Below are positions 17,074 through 27,800 of a DNA stretch of 64,000 nucleotides, piece by piece. The DNA comes from JBGNFV01 sp049645705 (GTDB taxonomy: Bacteria; Bacteroidota; Bacteroidia; Cytophagales; Cyclobacteriaceae): NCBI GenBank assembly GCA_049645705.1, contig JBARUK010000002.1:74707-138706 (forward strand), written 5' to 3'. Every line of letters begins with the position of its first letter. The stretch's first letter is position 1. Both the position numbers and the translations under genes were made by a program. A model generated the notes under the pieces. It worked only from the letters and a program-made list of their open reading frames with translations, searched no databases and was not told the DNA's origin.

Positions 17074-20000
17074 TTACTTCTTCAATAAAAACTGGTCGCG
17101 GTTAGAGCGCCTGATCCGCGAGGGGCCACCCCCGGCAGCCGGTTTCTTTTTAGCCATCACTTCACACAGTCCCCGGATGGTGGGGCTGTCAAACAGCTCA
17201 TTCGGGCTTAGCTCTATACTCTTTTCGTGTTTGATCCGGGACAGTACCCGCATGGCGAGCAGGGAGTTCCCGCCCAGCTCGAAAAAGGAGTCGGTCACGC
17301 CAATGTTTTCCGCGCCCAGCACTTCCTTCCATATGGCAGCCACGGCGGTTTCCTCTGCTGTGACAGGGGCTACCTTTTCGCGGCTCTCCCGGCCTAGCTG
17401 CCGGTTCACGGCTTCCCACAGCAGGTTACGGTCGATCTTGGCATTCTTGTTCAGGGCCATTCTCCCGAAGACCAGTACGCGGGCAGGGAGCATGTAATCA
17501 GGTAGCTTTGCGGCCAGGGCGGAGCCAATGTCTTCTTCCTTCAGGATGGCCGTATCCCCTTCCACGGCAGCCAGCAGGCGGCTGCGTACGGTGTTTTCAT
17601 TTTCTATCAGGGTGATGGCCTTCTGCACGCCTTCCACCTGGTACAGGGCTGCTTCTATCTCGCCGAGTTCGATACGGAATCCCCTGATCTTGACCTGGTG
17701 GTCTTTACGCCCGGCAAATACAATCTCGCCGCCGGGTAGCATGTAGCCATAGTCACCTGTCTTATAAAGGGTGCGCCCTTCGCTGCCGGTCACAAACTTC
17801 TCCGCTGTCAGCTCCGGGTGGCCAAGGTAGCCTTTAGAGAGTCCGGCACCGGTGATGCAGACCTCCCCAGTCACGCCAATGGGAGCTGGCTGCATATCAG
17901 GCATCCGTACGGACACCTGCACGCCTGCCAGCGGCTGGCCGATGGGAATGGTCCTTGCCGCCGCATCGCTTTCCGTAATAGGGTAGGCAGTGGCGTAAGT
18001 CGTCGTTTCCGTAGGGCCATACACATGTACCAGGGCCCCGGGGCGGGCGTACTGCAGTGCCCGGCTCACGTGGCTTACTGATACCTGCTCGCCTCCAAAC
18101 AGTATCCTGTCGAAGGTAGAGAGGTATTTGGCGGCATCCAGGTCTACCAGGCTGTTGAACAGTGCAGTGGTAAAGAAGCCTTTATTGATCTTTTGCTCGT
18201 TAAAATAGCGCAGCAGGCTATCGGCCGAGCCTGTTACGGCGTGGTCGATAAGGTGCAGGGTAGCCCCGTTGAGCAGGGAGCCAAAGATATCGTAAATGCT
18301 ACCGTCGAAAGAGTAGTTGGACAATTGCGGCACGCGATCCCCTGCCTTTATCTGCATCTCTTCCTGCTGCCTTACGAGGTTCAGGATGGAGCGGTGGGCC
18401 ACACTCACGCCTTTGGGCGTACCGGTAGAGCCGGAGGTGTACATGAGGTAGGCGGTGGTTTCCGCATCCACAGGCGGTGCATCGGAGCCGGTGGTCTCTG
18501 CTGCCAAAAGGTCTTCGATACAGAGTGCCGTGAGGTTTTCGCCCAGAGATTCTGCGCGCTGCTTGTGGTCGCGGTCGCAAAGGACTACAGTAGCCCCGGC
18601 ATTTTCCAGCATCCAGACCTGACGGCTGGCGGGCAGGTCGGTTTTCAGGGGCACATAGGCTTTGCCGAGGGCCAGCAAGCCGAGCATTCCCTGTATCATA
18701 GGGAAGCCGGTACCGGTAAGCAGGCCTGCGAAGGGTTCGCTGCCGAGCTTTGGCTGCAGGAGGGCCGCCAGCCGGTCTGTCTGCTCTGCAAGCTGGGCAT
18801 AGCTCAGGCTGGTATCGCCGTGGCGCAGGGCTATCGCATTGCTGTTATTTGCGGCTGTTTCTTTGAAAGCGGCATACACTGTATCCTCACTGCTAAAGGC
18901 GCGGACGGTGCCAGTAGCCACTGCATAGGCTTCAGGGTTGAAGTCCGCCAGTCCGGCAATAGACTGCTCCGGGTTAGCCACTACTTTCTCCACCAGCCGG
19001 AGCAGGTAGTGCGCAAAGCCCTCCATATAGGTTTTCGTATAGCGGGCGGTGCGGTATTTGAGTTTCATCTGGCCGCTGTGCTCCATTTCTTTTACCTCGA
19101 AGGTAATGTCATAGGCATCTTCCTGCTGGCGTATTTCGTACTCAGATAGTTGCAGCCCGTCTATGATATTCACGGCCTGGCGTAGCTCGTCCTTGAGTCT
19201 TTTTTGATTATAGTAGGTAAACGCAATGTTAAAGAGCGGATGGCGGGCTGTGCTGCGCTGACGGCTGGTCATCTCCACCATTTTATTAAAAGGAAAATCC
19301 TGGTGGGCCAGTACGCGGCGGTTGTTCTCCACATTCTTTTGCAGGAAACCGGTGAAGCGCTCCTCCCCTTTCACGCGGGCACGCAGAGGCAGCAGGTTCA
19401 CGAAGTAGCCCGCCGTCTGGTGAAAGTCAGGGTTATTACGCCCTGCCACAGGGGTACCGATCATGATCTCCTCCTGTCCGGCATAGCGGCTCAGGGCTAC
19501 CTCAAAAAGGCTGACCATCATGTTAAACATCGTCACTCCCTGCGCGGCACAGAGTTCGCGCAAGGCGCGCATCAGTGCTTCGCTTATGGGGAGTTGGATC
19601 ACCTCTCCCGGCGCGCTCAGTTTGTCTGCCGATAGTAGCTGGTCACCGTTCAGCTCCAGTTGAGCCTCTTCATGACCGGCCAGGTAGTTTTGCCAGAAGT
19701 GGATAAGGGCCGGCTTCTGCATCTGCTCCTCCTGCCAGCTTACAAATTCGGCGAAAGTATTTTTTACCGGAGGTAGTTTAAAAGCCGGATCATTTATACG
19801 GCCCTTGTAGAGTGTGGTGAGGTCCATGAGCAGGATACGGCTCGTCCACTCATCGTACACGATGTGGTGCAGGACAAAGAGAAAAATGTGCTCTCTCTCG
19901 CTGACCCGGAAAAGTACGGGACGGGCCACGGGGCCATTCTGCAGATCGAAGGGCGTTTGCAGGCGTTCCGTTACCAGCTGGTCCGGTTCTTCTTCGGAGG

Positions 20001-20328
20001 CTCCGTTACAGTCCACGACTTCCAGGGTCAGCGGCTGATGACTGGTCTGCTGATACTCTTTATCTTTATCATCGGAGAAAACGGTGCGCAGGATGCCGTG
20101 CCGCTGGCCCAGATCTTTTACACAGGCACCAAACAGCTCCGTGTTCAGGGCACCTTCTATCCGGATAGCAAAACCGGAATTGTAGTCCACCCTGTCCTTT
20201 TGGCTCATCTGCAAAAACAGCAGAGACTTCTGCCCCTGCGAAAGGCCAAATGACTTATTCGCCTGCTGCGCCTTTTGCATCAGCAGTTGCCGTAGTTGCT
20301 CCTTCTTCTGCTCTATATCTGTGCTCAT
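17074..20328 (-). CDS. NRPS module C-A-PCP, aliphatic amino acid predicted
   Basis: A 1,084-residue single NRPS module. The first 25 residues (TDIEQKKEQLRQLLMQKAQQ) look like an N-terminal docking helix. The condensation domain (about 28-460) has HHIVYDE at 154-160, with Glu where Gly is usual in HHxxxDG. The adenylation domain (about 480-960) shows YTSGSTGTPKG, YGPTETT and TGD. I read the specificity residues as D-G-Y-F-L-G-V-T-Y-K, similar to isoleucine/valine-type codes such as DGFFLGVVYK. The carrier domain has FFELGGNSL with Ser1022. The C-terminus ends in a basic tail (PSRIRRSNRDQF) that may dock with the next subunit. It should accept the polyketide from the upstream KS-AT-KR-ACP protein and couple it to the amino acid. 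It lies 79 bp upstream of the terminal NRPS gene. Confidence 0.93.
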   Translation of the reverse strand: MSTDIEQKKEQLRQLLMQKAQQANKSFGLSQGQKSLLFLQMSQKDRVDYNSGFAIRIEGALNTELFGACVKDLGQRHGILRTVFSDDKDKEYQQTSHQPLTLEVVDCNGASEEEPDQLVTERLQTPFDLQNGPVARPVLFRVSEREHIFLFVLHHIVYDEWTSRILLMDLTTLYKGRINDPAFKLPPVKNTFAEFVSWQEEQMQKPALIHFWQNYLAGHEEAQLELNGDQLLSADKLSAPGEVIQLPISEALMRALRELCAAQGVTMFNMMVSLFEVALSRYAGQEEIMIGTPVAGRNNPDFHQTAGYFVNLLPLRARVKGEERFTGFLQKNVENNRRVLAHQDFPFNKMVEMTSRQRSTARHPLFNIAFTYYNQKRLKDELRQAVNIIDGLQLSEYEIRQQEDAYDITFEVKEMEHSGQMKLKYRTARYTKTYMEGFAHYLLRLVEKVVANPEQSIAGLADFNPEAYAVATGTVRAFSSEDTVYAAFKETAANNSNAIALRHGDTSLSYAQLAEQTDRLAALLQPKLGSEPFAGLLTGTGFPMIQGMLGLLALGKAYVPLKTDLPASRQVWMLENAGATVVLCDRDHKQRAESLGENLTALCIEDLLAAETTGSDAPPVDAETTAYLMYTSGSTGTPKGVSVAHRSILNLVRQQEEMQIKAGDRVPQLSNYSFDGSIYDIFGSLLNGATLHLIDHAVTGSADSLLRYFNEQKINKGFFTTALFNSLVDLDAAKYLSTFDRILFGGEQVSVSHVSRALQYARPGALVHVYGPTETTTYATAYPITESDAAARTIPIGQPLAGVQVSVRMPDMQPAPIGVTGEVCITGAGLSKGYLGHPELTAEKFVTGSEGRTLYKTGDYGYMLPGGEIVFAGRKDHQVKIRGFRIELGEIEAALYQVEGVQKAITLIENENTVRSRLLAAVEGDTAILKEEDIGSALAAKLPDYMLPARVLVFGRMALNKNAKIDRNLLWEAVNRQLGRESREKVAPVTAEETAVAAIWKEVLGAENIGVTDSFFELGGNSLLAMRVLSRIKHEKSIELSPNELFDSPTIRGLCEVMAKKKPAAGGGPSRIRRSNRDQFLLKK

Positions 20329-20359
20329 ATTTCCCCAGGTGTTTTTCTTTCTTTTCTTA

Positions 20360-23300
20360 TCAGGACATTGATTTTAGCAGGGCGTCTATCTCCTCTTCCG
20401 TCATCTGGTCCAGGTTAGCCAGTTGTTCCTCCGCGCTTATGGCGGCCATTTCCTCCTGCTCTTCCTCTTCGGTGGCATCGGGTTTCTCTCCCTCCTGCTG
20501 CTCGCTTATCATAGCATAGAGGTCATCGATGCTCGGGTTACGCATAAAGGCCTCGGTGTCCAGGTCTATGCCGTAGTCACGGTAGATCTTGTTTTTCGTT
20601 TTTAGTGCCAGTAGTGAGTCAAAGCCGTAGTTGATCACGGGCACGTGGTTTTCAAGCTGGCTGGCGGGTATTTCCAGCACGCCTGCCAGTACATTTTTCA
20701 GTCCCTCCAGGCTCAGGCTCTCACCCGTCTCCGTCTCAGCGGGGGTAACTTGCGCCTGCCCGGCCTTTTCACTCCGCAAAAGCGGCATATCCAGTGTGCG
20801 GCTCAGGCTTTCGTTAAACGTACCGATTAGGTACCGGCCACTGGCCTTCCGGGCCATCAGTCCGGCCATAACGCGGAAGCCTGCCTCTACGCTGTGCTTG
20901 TACAGTACCTGCTCCTGTCCGCTGTAGCTTTCGGCCATACCGGCACCGGCCCAGGGGCCCCAGTTCAGGGTCAGGCAAGGTAGGTTCCCGGCTGTACGCA
21001 AATGGGTGAGGCTGTCGGCTACGCTGTTGGCAAACGCATAGTTGGCCTGCCCCGGTGCACCCAGTAAGGCGGCTACGGATGAGAACTGGACGAAGTAGTC
21101 CGGATCCATTGTTTTGGTGGCCTCGTGCAGGTGCCGGGCACCCGCGGCTTTGGGCTGGTACACGCGGCGAAAGTCTGCTTCGTCCAGTCCTGCCATGGTA
21201 GCATCTGAGAGTACGCCGGCCAGGTGAAACACGCCACCCAGGGCCGGGTAGCGGGTACCGAAGTCTGCGCAGAGGGTATTTACCTGCTGGTGATCAGCGA
21301 TGTCGGCCGCTACCACTTCCATCTGCAATCCGGCCTGCCGCATGTCCGTCAGCAGGCTGTCATCTTTGAGCTTGCCGGAGCGCGATACCAGCACCATGTG
21401 GCGGGCGCCTTGTGTGGCAGCCCAGCGTACCAGCTCTACCCCGAGGGCACCGGTACCGCCGGTAACGAGGTAGCTTTTTTCTTCGGAAAACAGGGTGGTG
21501 GTGCCTGGCTGTGCAGCCGCTTCCTTTTCCAGCCGCAGCACGCTGCGCTGTTCTTCTCTTAGTCGTACGGTGCTTTCGCGCTGTCCGCTGAGCATTTCGG
21601 TGTAGGCTTTTTCCAGGAGGCTACCTGTGCTTTGGCCATCCAGAATGATCCGGCTAAATCCGCCTGCGCCCAGTTCGTTTTCCAGCACGCGGCTCAGGGT
21701 CATCAGGCCGTTTTCGGCAGCACTGAGGCTTTCTGCTTCGGAGTGAAGAACCACCGAGTAGGTTTTCATCCGGCGCATCATCTTCCGGCGCTCCATCTGC
21801 TGCATGAGGGCAATAAACTGCCAGCCTGTTTCTTCAGTCCCCGTGATATCGCCTGTAGCGGGCGGACACAGTACGAGATTGAAATCTTCGGATACGGCGT
21901 CAAGTGTACGGGTGATGGCTTCCTGCCCCTCTCCCATCCGGAGGCGGATCACCTCATGGCCTTTATTTTCGAGAAATGTCTTTAGGTGCTCATTTTCATC
22001 AGCCTGCCAGCCTGCCAGCAGCCAGGGGGCGGGGGTAGCTTCCTGGCCACCCTTTGTTGTCTCCTCTTCCCGCCATACCTCTGTATACACACCGGGTGCA
22101 GGCTCAGCCGTATGGCCGGGCGTGGGCTGGCAGGTACCTTCCACCCAGTATTCCCGGTGCTGCCAGGCGTAGTTGGGCAGCAGAACAGATTCGGGGCGGT
22201 AGCCGGGCTGCAGATTTTCCCACTGAAGGTCTGCACCTGCTTCGTACAGTTTTGTGAGGGCTTTGGCAAAGCTATGGCCTGCATCCTGCACACGGCGCAG
22301 GGTAGGCACGGCTACGGGGGCTTCGCTCAGCGTGTTGCCGATAAATGAGAGTAGCACCGGGTTAGGGCCTACCTCCAGGCAGCAGGTAATCTCCTGTGGG
22401 GGCAGTGCCCCGATACAGTCTGCGAAGCGCACGGGGTTTACGATCTGCTCGGCCCAGTACTCCGGGGTGGCGAGTTGGTCGCTCAGCACCTTGCCGTTCA
22501 GGTTAGAGATGATAGGGATGGCGGGCTTGGAGAAGCTGATCGTTTTCAGCAGGGTGTAAAAGCGCTCCTTCGCCTCCGCCATCAGGGGTGAATGGAAGGC
22601 GTGCGATACTCTCAGGGCTTTGGAATGGATACCTTTGGCCTGCAGCCCGGTTATGATCCTTTCTACTGTTTCGCGCTGGCCGGAGAGCACGCTTTGTACA
22701 GGGGTGTTGTGTGCTGCCACACTTACCATGGATTCATTGGCTATCAGGGCTTCCAGTTGGGCACCGGCCATTTCCACGCTGTGCATGACGCCGTCGCCGG
22801 GGGCTTCGTGCATGAGGCGGCCGCGCTCAGCTACCAGGGTTAGGGCATCCTGCAGCGAAAAGACTCCGGCCAGGCAGGCAGCGGGCAGTTCGCCGATGCT
22901 GTGGCCCAGCAGCACATCAGGCTGTAGGCCCAGGTACATCCAAAGGGAGGCAGTGGCATACTCTATGGCAAAAAGCGCAGGCTGGGCGTAGCGGGTCTGG
23001 TGCAGCTCTTCTGCATGGGCCTCGTCATAGAGGAGGCTGGTGAGAGAGACCGGCAGCTTGCCTTCCAGCAAGCGGCTGCACTCATCTATTTTTTTGCGGA
23101 AGAAGGCATGTTCTTTATATAATGTAGCGCCCATGTCGTGGTACTGGGCACCCTGGCCGGTAAAGAGGAAAGCCACCTTTGGCGGGGTTGTTTCGGTTTG
23201 CGCGGGTTCAGCCCCGGTAAGTTGTTCGAGCCATTCTCCTTTAGTAGCGCCCGCCACGGCCATGCGGTAAGCAAAGTGCTCGCGACCGCTTTGGCTGCGG

Positions 23301-24847
23301 CGGGCCACGGCGTGCAGGGAAGCTTCGGCACCGGGTAGCCAGTTGATGTACTTTTCTCTCAGGTCATTAAGGGCTGTAGCGCTTTTGGCCGAAAGTGTGA
23401 GTACCGCCTGTCCGGCCGGTTCGGGTGCGGTAGTGGCCTCAGCGGGTACATACTCTTCTACGATCACATGCGCATTGCTGCCGGTAAAACCGAAGGAACT
23501 GACGGCGGCCCGGCACAGGGACTCCCCTGGCGTCGGTTGCCACTCAGCCTTTTCTTGTATGAGGCGTATCTGCGGGTATTTCTGCCAGGGTATGTGGGTG
23601 CTGGGCTGCTGCACGTGCAGGTGGGGTACCAGGCTGCGGTTTTTCAGGCAGAGCAGGGTCTTGATAAGCCCGGCTATACCGGCGGCAGCCTCCAGGTGGC
23701 CGATATTGGTTTTGAGAGAGCCTATATATAAGGTATTGTCCGCCGGGCGCTTGCCGTATACATTGGCGATGGCCTCGAACTCGATGGGGTCGCCCAGGCT
23801 GGTACCAGTGCCATGGCATTCGATATAGCCTACCTGGGCGGGCTTCAGTCTGGCGTCTTTCAGGGCCTTTTCAATTACGGCCTGCTGGGCGAGTCCGTTA
23901 GGTACGGTGAGGCCACCGGCCCGGCCATCGTGGTTGATGGCAGTACCGCGGATGACACCGTAGACATGGTTTCCGTCTTTAATGGCCTGCGAAAGAGGCT
24001 TCAGGATCACCATGCCTACACCTTCGCCACGCGTGTAGCCGTCGGCGGACTCGTCAAAGGTCTTGCAGCGACCGTCGGGTGCCAGCATATTAGCCTGGCA
24101 GAAGTTTACCATGATCTCGGGCGAGAGCAGCATGTTCACACCACCGACCAGGGCTGCGCCGCATTCGCTGTTTTGCAGGCTGCGACAGGCCTGGTGCAGG
24201 GCCACGAGTGAGGAAGAACAGGCGGTATCGGTAGAGAGTACGGGGCCGTTAAAACCGAAAAAGTGGGCAATACGGCCCGCCCCTCCGCTCAGGGTATTAC
24301 CTGTGCCGGTGTAGGCACTCACGGGGGCATGTGACTGGTGCAGGCGGATGGCATTATCGAAAGCAGCGGTACCGATGAAGACGCCGGTCTCGCTCTTATC
24401 GTAAATGGAGGGGGCTATGTTGGCATTCTCGAAGGCCTCCCAGGCGGCTTCGAGCAATAGGCGCTGCTGCGGGTCCATATACTTCGCCTCGGTGGGGGAA
24501 ATATTAAAGAAAGCCGGGTCGAATACTTTATGGTTACGGGCGAGTACACCGCCACGATTTACGTAGTAGGTGTCTTCGCGGGTGGGGTCCGGATCATGGT
24601 AGCGGCCGGTGTCCCAGCGGTCTGCGGGCAGGTGACTGGTCAGGTCTTTGCCTTGGGTCAGGGCCTTCCAGAAGTCGGAGAGGGTGTCGTTGGCATGGGG
24701 CAGTTTGCAGCTCATACCCACCACAGCAATGGGCTCACGGTCTGAGGTGCCCCCCTCTTTCAGGCGGGCATTTTCTTCCTTCAGCTTCCTGATGGCATTC
24801 AGGCTACGCTGGATCTGGTCTTTCCAATAAGCTATATCCGCACTCAT
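20360..24847 (-). CDS. Type I PKS module KS-AT-KR-ACP, malonyl-specific
   Basis: The ATG at 24847 overlaps the upstream stop as TGATG, so translation is coupled; a GTG one codon earlier is also possible. An N-terminal coiled coil (SLNAIRKLKEENARLKE) is followed by KS about 38-465 (Cys210 in DTACSSS, His345 in ECHGTG, His384 in NIGHLE). The AT (about 555-860) has GHSIGE with Ser650 and HAFHSPLM, which indicates malonyl-CoA. The KR (about 1126-1310) has the GGTGALG Rossmann motif, Ser in FSSVAA, Tyr1270 in NYAFAN and LSD in the B-type loop. The ACP has YGFDSL with Ser1411. There is no DH or ER, so it should leave a beta-hydroxyl. The C-terminus (LDQMTEEEIDALLKSMS) matches the tails of the other two PKS proteins and may be a docking helix for the NRPS. 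Confidence 0.94.
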   Translation of the reverse strand: MSADIAYWKDQIQRSLNAIRKLKEENARLKEGGTSDREPIAVVGMSCKLPHANDTLSDFWKALTQGKDLTSHLPADRWDTGRYHDPDPTREDTYYVNRGGVLARNHKVFDPAFFNISPTEAKYMDPQQRLLLEAAWEAFENANIAPSIYDKSETGVFIGTAAFDNAIRLHQSHAPVSAYTGTGNTLSGGAGRIAHFFGFNGPVLSTDTACSSSLVALHQACRSLQNSECGAALVGGVNMLLSPEIMVNFCQANMLAPDGRCKTFDESADGYTRGEGVGMVILKPLSQAIKDGNHVYGVIRGTAINHDGRAGGLTVPNGLAQQAVIEKALKDARLKPAQVGYIECHGTGTSLGDPIEFEAIANVYGKRPADNTLYIGSLKTNIGHLEAAAGIAGLIKTLLCLKNRSLVPHLHVQQPSTHIPWQKYPQIRLIQEKAEWQPTPGESLCRAAVSSFGFTGSNAHVIVEEYVPAEATTAPEPAGQAVLTLSAKSATALNDLREKYINWLPGAEASLHAVARRSQSGREHFAYRMAVAGATKGEWLEQLTGAEPAQTETTPPKVAFLFTGQGAQYHDMGATLYKEHAFFRKKIDECSRLLEGKLPVSLTSLLYDEAHAEELHQTRYAQPALFAIEYATASLWMYLGLQPDVLLGHSIGELPAACLAGVFSLQDALTLVAERGRLMHEAPGDGVMHSVEMAGAQLEALIANESMVSVAAHNTPVQSVLSGQRETVERIITGLQAKGIHSKALRVSHAFHSPLMAEAKERFYTLLKTISFSKPAIPIISNLNGKVLSDQLATPEYWAEQIVNPVRFADCIGALPPQEITCCLEVGPNPVLLSFIGNTLSEAPVAVPTLRRVQDAGHSFAKALTKLYEAGADLQWENLQPGYRPESVLLPNYAWQHREYWVEGTCQPTPGHTAEPAPGVYTEVWREEETTKGGQEATPAPWLLAGWQADENEHLKTFLENKGHEVIRLRMGEGQEAITRTLDAVSEDFNLVLCPPATGDITGTEETGWQFIALMQQMERRKMMRRMKTYSVVLHSEAESLSAAENGLMTLSRVLENELGAGGFSRIILDGQSTGSLLEKAYTEMLSGQRESTVRLREEQRSVLRLEKEAAAQPGTTTLFSEEKSYLVTGGTGALGVELVRWAATQGARHMVLVSRSGKLKDDSLLTDMRQAGLQMEVVAADIADHQQVNTLCADFGTRYPALGGVFHLAGVLSDATMAGLDEADFRRVYQPKAAGARHLHEATKTMDPDYFVQFSSVAALLGAPGQANYAFANSVADSLTHLRTAGNLPCLTLNWGPWAGAGMAESYSGQEQVLYKHSVEAGFRVMAGLMARKASGRYLIGTFNESLSRTLDMPLLRSEKAGQAQVTPAETETGESLSLEGLKNVLAGVLEIPASQLENHVPVINYGFDSLLALKTKNKIYRDYGIDLDTEAFMRNPSIDDLYAMISEQQEGEKPDATEEEEQEEMAAISAEEQLANLDQMTEEEIDALLKSMS

Positions 24848-27800
24848 CACAGGCTGTTTAGTTCTTCGTCCAATAGTTTCGACAGCTCTTCGGCTGTCAT
24901 GTCATCCTCTTTCTTTTCTGCTTCCGCGGCAGGGGCTGCGGGCTGCTTGTCGAAGTAGCCCGCTATGGCGTCCATGGTGGAGTAGTTGAACAGGAAGCCG
25001 GGGCCGATCTCTTCGCCGGTCAGCTTCTCTATCTTGTTTTTCAGTTCTACTGCCATAAGGGAGTCCAGGCCATAATCGAAGAGGGAGCGGGCCGGGTCTA
25101 CCTTATGGTGCTCAGAGAGGCCAAGCACTTGGCGGATGGTCCGGCGAACGGTAGCGGGCAGATCATCCGTAACGGGGGCAGTGGCCATAGGCTTTTTGGC
25201 AGACGCCGTGGCGCGGGTGCGCAGGCTGTCCAGCAGGGGGGTACGGCCGTAGTAAGGCACCTCACGGCTCAGGCCTGCCCAGTCTACATCAGCTATGGCA
25301 AGCTGGTCGCGGTCTTCGCGCAGGGCGGTGGCTATGGCGCCGAAGTCTTCTGCTACGTTCAGTTTGCGGATGCTGCTGCCCTGCATGTCCAGGTCGCGTG
25401 CCATACCATGACCGGCAAAAGGGCCCCAGTTAAGAGTGGTACCCGGCAGCCCCTGCTCACGCCGCCAGGCTACCAGGCTGTCCATGGCCGCATTAGCTGC
25501 GGCATAGGCAAACTGCCCGGTGCGTCCGATGACGGCAGCGATGGACGAGAAGCAGACAAAGTGCCGCAGAACGAAATCCTGCGCATGATGGTGCAGCCAC
25601 CAGGCGCCCTGTAATTTTGGCGCCATAACCCTGACCATAGCGTCGGCCTCCTGCTGCAGGAGCAGGCGGTCATCCAGCAGACCGGCAGTATGGAATATGC
25701 CGCGCAGGTTATACCCCTCTCCTTTCAGCGTATCGAAAGCGGCTTTTACGGAGTCCTCGTCGGCCACATCGCCGGACAGATAGGTGATACGGACGCCATT
25801 GGCCATCAGCTTTTGATGTACGGGGTTGGCGGCCGGTTTACCGCTGCGGCTCATGACTACGAAGCGGCGTGCGCCGTGGTCATACATCCACTGCAGTAAC
25901 TGGCTGCCCAGTCCGCCATTGCCCCCTGTAATGAGGTAGTCCTCGTAGGGGAAGAACAGCGGTACCCCGGGGTGCTGGTGGTGAGTCAGTACTACTTTTC
26001 CTACGTTTTTTCCTTTGGCAAAATGGGCAAATGCCTTTTCTGCTTGCTTTATGGGCCAGTCTGTATGGGGAATGGCCTTCAGTTCACCCTTGGCCATCCG
26101 ATCCAGTACGGCCTGGAATACGCCGCGAATAAGCTGCGGATCTACCCGGGCTATTTCGCCAATGTCAAAATTGAAGTAGCGGACATCGGGGCGCAGGGCG
26201 TTAATTTTATCGATGGTCTCCTGCTTCACCTTGCCTATTTCCAGGAAGCAGCCGCCCTCTTCCAGCAGGTCGAGGCTTTTGAACATAAAGTCTCCGCTGA
26301 GGCTGTTGAGTACTACGCTTACACCTTTGCCTGCCGTATCGGCCCTGATCTCTTCGGCAAAGTCGAGGGTGCGGGAATTGTAGACGTGCTTCACGCCTTT
26401 GCTGCGCAGGATGTGGTGCTTGGGCTGGCTGGCGGTACCGAATATTTCGGCCCCAGCCAGTTGGGCCACCTGTAGCGCGGACAGCCCTACGCCACCGGCA
26501 GCGGCGTGGATTAGTACCCGACTGTCAGGGTCTATCCCGGCCAGGTCCATGAGAGCGTACCAGGCGGTAATGAAGACGATGGGCAGGGTGGCGGCTTCTT
26601 CAAAGGTGAGGGCTTCGGGCTTTTGGAACACGAAGTCTTTGTGCACGGTGGTGTGGCTGCCGATACTGCCGGGGGCAATGGTTCCTATTACCTCATCACT
26701 TGCCCGTATGTCTTTTACATTCTCTCCTACGGCAGTGACTATACCGGCGCACTCGAAGCCAAATTCGAAGGTATTGTCCTCACCCTTCGGCATGGGCAGA
26801 GCCCCGAGGGCGTAGAGTACTTCTTTGAAATTGACGCCGGAAGCGACTACGCGCATGGCTACCTCATCGGGTGCGGGAGCAGCAGGGCTGAAGGTTTGCA
26901 GGTAAAGGTCACTAAATGAGCCTGGCTCGTCTATTTTCAGTTTATAGTTACTGTGAAGATTTGCTTCAGGTGCCTGTGTAGTCCGCAAACGCTGTCCGAA
27001 GATCACTTCACCGGCCAATAGCATGCGTTCTTCCTCCGTTTCGTAGCAGAGGGCTTTCTGCAGGTTCAGGTAGTTGGGTTCAGCTTTATCTATACCTATT
27101 ACCTGTACATTCAGGCGCGGCTCTTCCTGATTCAGCACCGCGGTGAGGCCATACATATTGCCCGGTTGGATGCTCTCGGTTTGCCCGGCAGGCAACACGA
27201 GGCTTAGCCCGGGCACGTGCTTGTCGCTGTTTTTCAGCAGACTTTTGGTCAGGGTCAGGAGCATAGTCGCTCCTTCCTGAATAGTTTCCGGGCCGCCAGC
27301 TTCGATCGTACTCAGATCTAATATTACCTGGTCTATATTACCCGCTTTAGCAAGAAAATCCCTACAGGCGGTTTCGGCCAGCAGGTTTACAGGGTAAATA
27401 GCTTCACCGCTGGTTGTCTCTTTTTCACTGTGCGCGGCCTCCAGGTATTCCAGGCCTTCATTTTCCAGGGCCTGGCGCAGGCGGCTATTGGCCGGGTTAC
27501 CGGCATTGATGAGCAGGGCGGTCCTGTTGGTCTTTTTACTACCAAAAGCACTGTCTGGCAGTACCTCCCAGCCGCTGTGGTACAGCTTACTGCGATCGGC
27601 AGCGGGGGCTTTCTTTTCCAGTTTCCTGAAAATGACATTGTCTATCAGGGCTACTGGCTCGTTTTCTTCGCTGTAGATGTGGTATACGGCGGAGAAGGTG
27701 CTGTTCTGCCCGTTACGGCGCAGTTCGGCGTGTACGTTCAGACGCGTGGGTACGCTACGGAGCCGTACCATTTTGCCGATGAAAACGGGCACGAAAGTAT

